Under the pieces are notes generated by a model that was given only the letters and a program-made list of their open reading frames with translations, was not told the origin of the DNA and made no database searches. Shown here piece after piece: positions 23,426-33,454 of a stretch of 64,000 bases of DNA; position 1 is the first letter of the stretch; the number at the start of each line of letters is the position of its first letter. The position numbers were made by a program, and so were the translations under genes. Origin of the DNA: Temnothorax longispinosus (Eukaryota; Arthropoda; Insecta; Hymenoptera; Formicidae); NCBI RefSeq assembly GCF_030848805.1, contig NC_092360.1, forward strand, positions 21,679,701 to 21,743,700, given 5' to 3'.

Positions 23426-24446
23426 TTATAACTTAATATTTTGAAAATTATAATGCTGAAAATTGAATGACATTTAATAAAAAATAAAATTTCCGCGATT
23501 GCGAAGTTAAACTTTATTTTTTTTTTTAATTGGATATAATGAAATTACATTTAATAAATTACATAATATGTTATAGCTGAGAATATATGTACATCATAAA
23601 TCCATATCTGATAACTGAAAAAAAGGGGGACTAAAAATTGAATAAAATTTAAAATTAATTTTAAAAATAATTTGCGAAGACTAAAAATTTTAAATTTTTA
23701 GCTTCCGCAGAATTTTTTTTTTTTGTAAAATTGTATACAATTATAAACTATGCTATGTAATATTAAATATGTAATACTATAGGTCCGGATAAATACTTAC
23801 TTTTGTACAATGATTATTATTGAGAATTATCTATATTTTAATATAAATATTTTTTTAATATCTAATCAATACTAGCATTTATCTTGTCTAAGCCAAATTA
23901 TCGTGTTGTAGTGATGTAGATTATGTGAAGTGTAGTAATGATGGTAGATTATGTGAAATTGACGAAACGTCTATGATAACAAGAAGTTCATTAAATTAAC
24001 GTCTTTGATAAATAAATATTTAATTTTGAAATTCTTATTGTTTGTGCTATAATTTCAAACTTGCGATTTTTAATTTGAGTACTTAAAGGTTATTAATAAT
24101 TTAGGATAATTTAAAATTTAATATTTGGTGTTTAGAATTATCGTCCATTTTTTTATAGTATTTAATTAATTCATTAAATAATCAACATTTATTAAATAAG
24201 GTGGTAAAGACTCGAGCTTTGGCTAAGTCAATCAAGTATTAACTATTAACTTCTTGCTCGCGAAGTTTTACGTTCGCATTTTTTACACGGAATCGCGAGT
24301 ACATTTTAATAATTTTTGATATATTAATAAAATTATTGCAAAATTCGAGTTTTATATTCATCGTCGGTTTCAGCAATAAGAATCCGCAGAATAATTGTAT
24401 CTCGTTTTTTATCAAACATTTCTGTGGTTTTTGCGACTATATAGCT

Positions 24447-24513
24447 AAATATTCCTTAACGAAAAATAAAATATTTCTAAATGACATTTAGAAATATTCG
24501 TTAAGGAATATTT
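24447..24513. repeat. Small hairpin palindrome
   Basis: AAATATTCCTTAACGAA and ATATTTCTAAATG on the left pair with CATTTAGAAATATTCGTTAAGGAATATTT-type sequence on the right, the left arm having about eight extra bases. This is a compact AT-rich foldback, perhaps a remnant of a small MITE. Confidence 0.7.
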
Positions 24514-27260
24514 AAATATTTATTAATGGCAATTGCAAACGTCACGTTTTTTTTTTCGTTTTTGGGTGAGATCGCTGTCTCAGCGATGGGAGTTTATCGC
24601 TGTCCCTCGCGTCAGGTGGGCGCCAGAGAAATCCATGGTTCGTACTGGTGGGAAGTCGAAATGATCTTCGTCGCGGAGAGTTATTCCTCGTCGGTTTCTG
24701 TGAGATCCATTCGCAAAGTCTAGTTCAGTGCTCTGTTGAAAGTTGGGAGTTCTTGTTACAGGGTCGGAATTAATCCTAGATTTTCTCGGCAGCTCTCGGA
24801 AGTAATGATTTTGTCGATTTTGGCAATGAGTCAACGACGACTAGTATATGTTTTAAAGTTGGATCGTGAAATTAATTTAATGATATATTTTGAGAAAAGA
24901 TTTTCTCCTTTCTTTCTTTTGCTAAATGTTCTCCTATATTATACAATAATAATAATATTAATATTAATGCTGTCTTAATTATAACAAAACTTATTGTTAG
25001 TATTAGAACAAAATGGCTACACGTGGAAACATGGATATAATGTTGATTATTTGTATAAATTTAAATTATCAAGTAAATAAATTCAAGTTTGGTACGAGTA
25101 ATTTGTCTGGTAATTTTTTGGTGATTACTTTAACAAAACTATGGTTACGAATGATACTTAATTTTCTAACTTTTAATCTGTTTCAAGGAATTATTTTTAG
25201 GTACATCCTGGACATCCCGTCGTTCTACGATATTATAATTAGTAATAACAGTTTCTTCTGTAGTAAAATACATGCACATACAACGCGATTGTATTTAACA
25301 AGTTTTAAGTTTTATTGACTTAGATAATTTCACGAAAAAGACTTCTACTTTTTTGTTTTAAGAATCTTACTGTGAATACATCAATGTAATTAGAAATGTG
25401 CGGTTACAAAAAATCCGAGATAAGTCGAATACCCCCATGTCAGTGGAATATCAACAATTAAAATTTTTGAACGCTACAGAAAAATAGGAAATTTTTCAAT
25501 TTTATCTTGATAAATTTTTTAGTATAAAATAATTCTTTAAAATCCCGCTGTTATATCGGGATTTCGACTCATCTCGAACAGTTGGTACCCGAGAAACATT
25601 TGTACCCGTACACATATAATAAGCAACAATAATGCATGTATTTTATTATTATTAAATATATTCCTTCGTAACTGCAATTCCATAAGAATCATTCTATCTA
25701 TGCATTTTTAATAAAAGGAGATGATTTTTAATAATAGGAAAACATATTTTTTTGCGTGCGAATTTTTGTTTTGTTGCAAATTTGTGATAAAAATGATAAT
25801 TGTCATTGACACGTTATCAAAATCCTTACTACTGAAAATGGTCTGGAAGATTCGGGATTTATTCCTATCTATAGCGGAACCGCTGGCGTTTGATGGACTG
25901 TTTAACTTTTCTTTGCGTATGAATCTTGCGGAACTCGATGTAGAATCAAAGTGCGTTGAGCTCGCTTTTCACCACGAAGATTGTTCTTTGTGTCGGATAC
26001 TAACCAGCGTACTACTTGATGGAGGGCTTTTGGTGCTGTCAAATCGTTGGATCAGTTATTCATCCCTGAACGCGAGGAAAACGCAGTTATTTTTCTATTT
26101 TTAATCTACTTGTATTTAAGGTTCATAAAGCCTTAAAGGCAACTATTCGTATGCATTTTATTAATAGATTGTTTAGTTCGTGTATTAAGTATAGACACGT
26201 TTTCGGAAACAGCGCAAAATGTAGAATCATATTTATTCTTTTAAAGGACAACAAGTAATTTGCGTTACACTGTTATTATGCCTTTTTCGGGAAGTAGTAT
26301 TGCCAATCGATTTGTTCATTGCTTTGTCTTCGTCAGTCCTACTAATTTTTTTATCGCGGTTTATCTTCTAATTTGATCTACACTTTTGTCACGCGCGCGT
26401 TTTATTATTTTAACATTTTTAAACTTTCCGTTTACACTGGCAATTATATTCACGCGAGAGATCTCGATAATGAGATTTACAATTATGTAAAGATTCTATA
26501 AGATAAGTCGGATTTAATAAGTTTGGAGGTTTAAATAAATATTGAGTTGTTTAATAAAACACTGCACGCGTATTGAGAGTTTTTTTTAACTTTCTAAAAA
26601 GGTAATTTTGTACAATATTAATCCTGAAATCTCGAAATCTTGCTCTATCGAAAGTATTAATAAAATTAGTTTTCGAAATTTGTACTAAATATTGAAACTT
26701 CTGCTCGGCGTTATAACATTATAACTTATTAACTTGATAGTAAGAATATTTGTGCTCACATTCAATGTTGCAATGTAAAAAATAGGAAAAAGAGATAAAG
26801 CAACAAAGAGGGAGAGAGAGAGAAAAGGAAAGAGAAATGCTATAATATATGTTATGTGTAAATATATAAATGTTAATTCATTTTAATTAATTGATTTTTA
26901 TTTTATAAGTGAAGGTCTATCTCAACAAGTCTTTTATTCTTAAAATATTCATTAACATTATTAACCATCCGTGAACACATTAAAAGAATATATGTTAGAC
27001 CAGGGACTACCGTATAGGTATGCGACATTCAAAACATTTAATTATATCGCAAATATAAGCTCTCTGTGTGTGTGTTTACAATTATTTTTTATCACAATAT
27101 TCAAAAGCGAATATTACTTCGCCCGTATGCGTCTGATACTTTGCTTCTTTTATCTTTGAGGTAGGCATAGGTGCGTAATCGGCGAGGACGATCTAGGTTT
27201 ACTTTAATAGCCCTGCCATTTTATTTATATTTTGAACTTCAAAATTCCAGTGTATTTTAC

Positions 27261-27437
27261 AGGCTAGTAGCGCACTGGTCTATTGAGCCGAAGGTCCCGG
27301 GTTCGATTCCCAGTAGAAGCTGGAAAAATTATATCGTTCTCCTCTCGGAAGACAGTGGCAAACGACCGAGAGTATGTCTTGCCAAGAGAACTCTAAAAAA
27401 TATAGCCGTTCGAAATCGGCGTTAAACTGTAGGTCCC
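27261..27437 (+). mobile_element. tRNA-derived SINE, second family member
   Basis: A tRNA-like head has a degenerate A box (TAGTAGCGCACTGG) and a perfect B box GGTTCGATTCC at 27300-27310. A tRNA-unrelated body follows and ends GTTAAACTGTAGGTCCC. That tail matches the end of the SINE at 12631. No clear target-site duplication is seen, so the borders are approximate. Confidence 0.7.
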
Positions 27438-27609
27438 ATATACAATGTGTATAATCTACGTGCGTAACACATGTATATGAAGAGAAGTCATCACGCTCGG
27501 AAACGAGTAATAGAATGAGGAGTTTCTAATCAAAATTAATAATTTACCATGGCTTTCACATCGAAAGTCCTGCTCAATGGTGAGAAATGTTCCGAGCGAT
27601 TGGAGTACT

Positions 27610-27728
27610 GAATGTCCGTGCTTAAAATATTTGTATCGCCGACTTTAATTAACGGAGATTTGTCTTTGATCATGATCATGATCCGTTAATTAAATTCGGC
27701 GATACAAATATTTTAAGCACGGACATTC
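27610..27728. repeat. Near-perfect 46-bp inverted repeat
   Basis: The arms at 27610-27655 and 27683-27728 match over 46 bases with one mismatch. They are separated by 27 bases that contain GATCATGATCATGATC. Such arms, if transcribed, give a long hairpin. No target-site duplication or coding content is visible. Confidence 0.9.
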
Positions 27729-27801
27729 TATGTCGAAATGTGAGACACTTGGTGGAAGCACGCATATATAAATCTAGAAATAGTATACTACATACCGTTT
27801 T

Positions 27802-27982
27802 CCATCTTTCAGAAATCTTCGAAACCGACCGCAGAGATCGGTCATATCGAACATGTCAAAAATCATGCTGGATAATTCAAAATATTTCAAAAGGCAGCTG
27901 TTTGTTGATATCGAATCTCTTTTGTATGAATATCTATATCAAAATATTCAACAATTCTTTTAAAGGCTTTCATTGCTCGTGA
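27802..27982 (-). pseudogene. Broken F-box copy, inverted relative to 28197
   Basis: The minus strand from ATG at about 27974 reads MKAFKRIVEYFD and matches the DNA of the plus-strand F-box frame at 28197 for about 180 bases. Relative to that copy it has a 4-base length difference near the N terminus. Read in either local frame, stop codons interrupt the F-box core. It is a decayed duplicate facing the intact copy head to head. Confidence 0.7.
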
Positions 27983-28021
27983 TGTATGATCGGTACGAGT
28001 GCCGGAGAGAAAATGATTTCT

Positions 28022-28060
28022 GGGGGAGGGGGTGGGGGGGGGGAGTGGGGTGGGGGAGGG
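28022..28060. repeat. Poly-G-rich tract
   Basis: About 39 bases on the plus strand are almost only G, in runs of 3 to 11 broken by single A or T. The tract could form a G-quadruplex. It lies between the two F-box copies. Confidence 0.9.
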
Positions 28061-28196
28061 CAGCCAATTAGAACGCGCTATTTTCGGGGTAGCCATGTGA
28101 CAGGGAAAGGAGGGAAAGGAGATAGCAGCATCGACTGCGGAGCTATCATAATCTTATTTTAGGCTCTCGAAGGCTACAGGTCACAGACCACGAGCA

Positions 28197-28568
28197 ATGG
28201 AAGGCTTTAGAAGAATTGTTGCATATTTTAATATATTCATACAAAAGAGATTGGACATCATCAAACAGCTGCCTCTTGAAATATCCAACATGATTTTTGG
28301 CATGTTGGACAATCGGTCTCTCCGGTCGGTTTCAACGGTGTCTGAAGCATGGCAAACGATAGCTATGGACGAACGGAGACGCAGGCTCCGTCTTGCGAAA
28401 TTAAATGTAAAACCTGTAAAATGTAAACCTGATGTAAAATGTAATAAAATTTTAACTTTTAAATTTAATGAACGAAACGGGGCTATTAAGATAGATCCGA
28501 CTCGGTCTCGCCGACGCACATGTATCCAATTTAATAGAGATAAGAGAATAAGTAATCTGCGCTTTTGA
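28197..28568 (+). CDS. Small F-box domain protein, possibly a retrocopy
   Basis: A 123-codon frame. Residues about 23-57 (KQLPLEISNMIFGMLDNRSL, then VSEAW) fit the F-box consensus: LP.EI...I...L...SL....V...W. F-box proteins bind SKP1 and bring substrates to SCF ubiquitin ligase. The rest is basic, with no WD40 or leucine-rich repeat, so a substrate-binding domain is missing. The stop is followed at once by a 60-base A-rich tract (28566-28630), and there is no intron, which suggests a processed retrocopy. An inverted, broken copy lies just upstream. The N-terminal 15 residues differ in frame from that copy because of a 4-base deletion. Whether it is expressed cannot be told from sequence. Confidence 0.5.
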   Translation: MEGFRRIVAYFNIFIQKRLDIIKQLPLEISNMIFGMLDNRSLRSVSTVSEAWQTIAMDERRRRLRLAKLNVKPVKCKPDVKCNKILTFKFNERNGAIKIDPTRSRRRTCIQFNRDKRISNLRF

Positions 28569-28630
28569 ATAAAATAAAATATAAAAAATAAAAAATGAAA
28601 AAAATAAAAAAAATAAATAAAAAATAAATG

Positions 28631-30128
28631 TAAGTAGCATATGAATAAAATATATATATTAAAATCCACATATACATATATTTTGGTTTGTTATATATTT
28701 GTACGTTGACTGTATGATTTATCTTATTTTTTATCTTTTATTATATATCTTAATTTTTTTTAAGTTCTGAGAATTGACTATATAATGTTACAAATATATA
28801 TTTTAATTTTAATAGAAATAATATATGTATTTTGTTTATAGAGATATTTACTGTAAGCTTTTTATGTTATGTGAAATATGTGAAATAACTTTGTGATATT
28901 ATATTCTAATAATGATAAGAAATATTTCCTTACTATTATCGTATATAAAAAAATAGTATCTTAGCTTTGCAATAAAATACGTACGTTTTAAAGTTAACAT
29001 ATCCGCGATAGTGAAGTATTCAATTTTATTGGAAGAAATAATATGTGAGAGATATAATTAATAATAATACATTAATTATATTTGTAATTGTATATTATAG
29101 CGAGTACACGAACTTGTTAAGAAACACTGTAAAAATTTATTACTTATACTAAAAAATTATTGTATATTATGCATTTATCGTATCATACAGTCAACTTACA
29201 AAATTTACGCCATTAGATCCGACAATGAGATAAACCATAAACTGTTTTTTTTCAATTTAAAGAATCTATTTTTTAAAGAAGTGAAAGAAGCATACAATAG
29301 ATAAGAGCGCTGAAAGCATTATTTGCTCATCTGCCAGGCATATATAGATCGATAGAGAATATTACGTTTCGTTGTAGTAAAGTAGCAAGTTCAGACAACT
29401 CTAATATGTATCTTTCATAAGTTTGATAATTTCACGGCAACTTTCATCGCGCGAGAATCTCGTTTCTCACATGGTGCGACGCGTGGCTTGGTGAACAAGG
29501 AATATAAGGCTGTAAAGGTAGGGGTAAATTATTAGCGATGGATGGAAGGACATTTATATCGTGGTTCAATACATCAAAAGATAGGTCAACATCGAACCTG
29601 AGCGAAACCCATAGTCTCCGAAAAATTTTAATTTTCTTTATCTCTTAATGATAACCGATTCATTAAATAATGTCATAATGAAAAATTAATCCAGTCCAGG
29701 GGATTTATTCTGTCAACCAGAAATTAAATTTTTCGTAATATCTCTCTCTCTTTCGACGGGAAATTGTTGAACCTGATGAGATTTCCTGCATTAATTGAAT
29801 TTTGCGCATTTTTTAAATTAATAATACGTTCTTGTGTGAATTTTATTGTAAAATTTTGCTGAGAAATTTCGTAATTTTGGAAGCGTAACTGGGGTAATCA
29901 AATAAAAAATTTTTTATGTTCGCAATTTATATAAATAACGCACATACAAATACAAAAGCGTAAGTTTTGTTGAAAAATTACCTTGAGAGTTATATTAATC
30001 GCGTGAAAGAGTCACGGTGCGGTCTCGCTTCCGACCGCTTGGCGCGAGACACTATACCGCGTTTCTTGATCAACTACTTAAAATTTATTGTTTATTATTT
30101 TAACAGCAAAAAGTATTATAAAATAAGG

Positions 30129-30172
<44 letters not shown>

Positions 30173-31398
30173 CATATCGAAGTAAAGACTTTAGTGGTTT
30201 ATTTTAGACATGCGCACTTTACATAATGTTTCAGTTATTTGATTCACACATAAATTCAGTATTATTGTAGGGAATTTTTCTTGCTTATAATAATGCTCCG
30301 TTTGCTGGCAGAGAAAATACATAATAAGAGTACGTGCACTAAGTTTTATAAAATTATTCTGTATAATTTATTATCTTTTTCTCTGAAGTAGGTTTTATAT
30401 TTTATAAATCACAATAACAATTACAAATTGCGAACGTACTTGGCTGGGATATAAACACAGTTTACTATTTATATATTTAACCATTTGTAAGTAAATTTAT
30501 CGGCAATCCTTATCTACGGTTTATCCTTGATTACCTGTTTTACGATTAATTTCGTACAACTTTAGCTATGGCGCATACTAACTATAGCTTTTGGCATGCC
30601 AGTAACGAGTTTACTTCACTTTGATACTGTCTGTTAAATAAGGATTTGAGGCTGAGATAGTGGTTCGACTTTGCCCATTAAAGTACTTGAATAGGAAATC
30701 CGTGTGATGATTTGCCACAGGGGAGAGATTTAACATAAACTTTAATTTTCAATCGTTTTCTAATAAATTTGACACTTTTACGATAATTGATAGAGATGAA
30801 TAGTATTAGAATTCAGTTTATGAGAATTGCAGTTTAGGTCATAACTTTTGGCGCTTTAACACTTTGATTGTCGAGCTGATTTTGACGTTAAACTTACTAA
30901 ATCTAGTATATTATTGTAATACTTTATTATTTTTTAATGTCTAATATCATTTATAATTAATATTCATAATTCATATTATTTCTTTAAAGTCTTAAATATT
31001 TAGTAAAGTTATTTTTAATCAGCTAAATATAAAACCGCATCCACAATTGGGTGAAGAAGCCTTGACGGAAATTTACGTGTCATCTAAATATGGGTTGTAT
31101 AGCAATCAAGGTGTTAATTACTAAAGATAGTATTTGAAAAGGGATCTCTGTTTTAATGTCATGAGATAGTTATCTACATCAGTTCCTACTGCAATCGAAA
31201 AGGATCAAAGAATAGGAAATAGGATTTTAAAAATACTGCAGCGTTCAATTTTTTACAATTAAACTGTAGATTTGTAAATGTATGAAAATATCAAATACAA
31301 AAATACTAAGATTCGGCTATATTCGTATACGATTTTGATTACTTGTGTATCAGAGTAACGAGTAACATTCACGCAATCGTTCAAAAATCTTGACTCAC
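28631..31398. other. Intronic stretch, no gene seen
   Basis: Very AT-rich to about 29400, then mixed. It includes a (TC)n run. I see no exon-like signal on either strand before the transporter first exon C donor at 31398. Confidence 0.5.
30131..30172. repeat. (TC)n microsatellite
   Basis: A 42-base TC run with one interruption. It explains the Leu-Ser-rich open frame there. Confidence 0.95.
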
Positions 31399-31984
31399 CA
31401 GCTGTATGCCACGGATGGTGATAGAATTTGACTTTAGCGGGCAATGCGACAGTGGCAGGAATAGAGAACTGCAGGCCTGGTCCCAGAATATGCACGAGAG
31501 TGCCGACGAAGGTGACCACCCAGCCCCACCCTCCCTCAGGGTAATAGCGTCGGCACAACAATTGTCTCGCCTGCATCTGAGAGTTGTTTTCCGGTTGCAC
31601 AGCCGCAATGTTGCTTTTGTCCACGCCGTCATTGGTTTCCGCCATATAATTCTTCTTCTTCTTCTTCGGGGACGAGTCGTTGACGGAGACCGTACAGCTT
31701 CTTTCGCCTGCCGTGTCCAGCAACGGCCAGGATCGCGCGCGGGATATCGACATCACAGACGGGAGAACGATTTCTTTCGCGGCTACGTGCCCGTATCGTT
31801 TTCGATCGTGCTGTTCGTATACATTCCTGTCGCACGCATCGGCACTGCGTGAGACCGAGCGCGTTTTATCAGAAACATGCTGCCGATCGTCTTGACAGCG
31901 GCGTACGTTTTTCCCATGCGTTTCTTCCTCACGACAACTGCACGCCAACGTTTGCTGGACTTGACGACGACGCACGAAGCGCAC
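31399..31984 (-). CDS. SLC16 (monocarboxylate transporter-like) first coding exon, variant C
   Basis: The exon ends at a GTGAGTC donor in phase 1 after a His-Thr-Ala-Gly. From the first ATG it codes 195 residues plus one base. RYYPEGGWGWVV begins at residue 146 and leads into the TM1 helix. The start is uncertain: the frame before residue 114 looks less protein-like, and a Lys run (GAA repeat at 31648-31668) precedes an internal Met (MAETNDGVDKSN, ATG at 31645). Starting there would give a short tail of about 32 residues before the motif. It is by far the shortest of the four tails. No other transporter helix is coded nearby. Confidence 0.82.
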
Positions 31985-33155
31985 CTGTTGTACGCTTGAT
32001 ACCGTTTCGCGTATCTTGGGGAGTCAGGAGAAGCTACTTCCCTTTTCTCGTTTTTTTTTCTACTTAATGTCTTATAGCGATTATCTCTGGTTAACAATTA
32101 CTAGAAAGTGATTAGATAATGAAAGTTTAACAGTAAATATATATTTATGTTTGTAAGATATTTAATATGAAATTTTTTTGTCTTGATTGATGTATTTTGA
32201 AAGAGAAACTTGACTTCCCGACTATTCTTTATCGCTATATCAACATTTTTATGATTGATTATCATAATTAATCTATTAATCATGCTATTTAAACTATTTT
32301 GTTAGTCAATTTTTGCTAATGAAGGAGTATATAGATCACGACTTTAGTTCGGCGTAGATCATTATCTTTGAATGACAAGGATTGAAACATTTTTTAATAT
32401 CAGTCACGATGAATTAATGTCTCGAGCTATATTCAATAACAGGATCTTCTTTAATTTTTTTTTTGTTCGCGTATCAGTTCAGTCTTGATCCGAAATGAAG
32501 AGTAATGAAACGTGTGTAGCCTCGCGGACAATGCCACTGTCAATTTCGGAAGTTTGGGAGTCAAGATTAATCGCGTACTTTTTGTTCGCGATACGTCCGG
32601 GTGTTATGTAAAATATGACTGATGTGAGATACTTTCCCCGTGGGTTATTACGATGAATTAATTTGGCACGCACGGCGAATCAGCCTATTATAAATTACCG
32701 CGCGTTGCTCCTTTGTATCGTGGGATCGATCCATTGGCGGTTTTGCTCCCCGTTAATGCGCTTAGATGAGGCCGGGCTTTCTAAACGCTCGATTTTAATA
32801 AATTCTCAGCGTGAGCTCCTCTCATTGTGCAGCACCGCGATTTATTATGTCTATAAATGCATCGCTCGATAGCCTCCGCGCGCACACGTTTCGCCGCCGT
32901 TCTCTAAAGTCTCCATCGTTTACCGAAAGAAGGAATTATCGAGTTGAACTTTTCGGCAAAAACAACGTTGTCTAATACGATTCGTTATACGCGATTTACA
33001 TGAATCGTTTTCTTGTTTTCTATTTGTCATGCATGAGTTTAATGAATAGAATCATTGAATTATTGTAAATCAATGAGATTATAAGCCTATTTATAGTAAG
33101 ATAATGATATTAAAAGAATCGCGTGGAGGAATACTAATTGTAAGTTTAAGAAATA
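31985..33155. other. Upstream region of first exon C, no gene seen
   Basis: 5' flank of the minus-strand exon, with GC content falling beyond about 32050. A GC-richer patch lies at about 32650-32900. No coding signal is visible. Confidence 0.45.
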
Positions 33156-33454
33156 ACACAGGCACACAAAAATAAAAAAGTGTTTTGGCCGAGACACTAC
33201 ACTAGTGTATTCCCATGTATTTTGACCCGCTGAATCCGAATTCGAAGTCAGAATTGTCAGTTTGGCTCTCAGTTCCAAGCAAACCTAAAAAAAAGTTCTA
33301 AACTCCACGAAACGAACACTTTTTTTTTAGGTTTGCTCGGAACTGAGAGCCAAACTGACAATTCTGACTTCGGATTCGGATTCAGCGGGTTAAAATACAT
33401 GGGAATACACTAGTGTAGTGTCTCGGCCAAGACACTTTTTTTTTGTGCCTGTGT
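33156..33454. mobile_element. Foldback (long inverted repeat) element
   Basis: The arms at 33156-33295 and 33319-33454 are nearly perfect reverse complements of about 136-140 bases around a 23-base loop. The outer ends are ACACAGGCACA and TGTGCCTGTGT. Small length differences lie in the A and T runs. It is non-coding, and the open frame on the minus strand is made by the left arm. It is a foldback MITE with arms so similar that it must be fairly recent. Confidence 0.88.

Larger units (their letters stand above)
21428..27260. other. Long AT-rich stretch, no gene supported
   Basis: This is probably transporter-locus intron. It contains a possible small plus-strand exon after the acceptor at about 21710, a GC-richer 250-base patch at 24560-24820, and another at 25840-26060. 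Their open frames (up to 127 codons) show no domain I recognise. No splice-bounded coding series is visible. Confidence 0.45.

Noticed and set aside
25414..25576. Possible small MITE (GAGATAAGTCGAA / TTCGACTCATCTC)
   Set aside because: The inverted match is only about 15 bases with mismatches and no flanking duplication, so too weak to call.
28181..28669. 162-codon minus-strand frame
   Set aside because: Antisense of the F-box frame plus its A-rich tail, which reads as a Phe-rich run.
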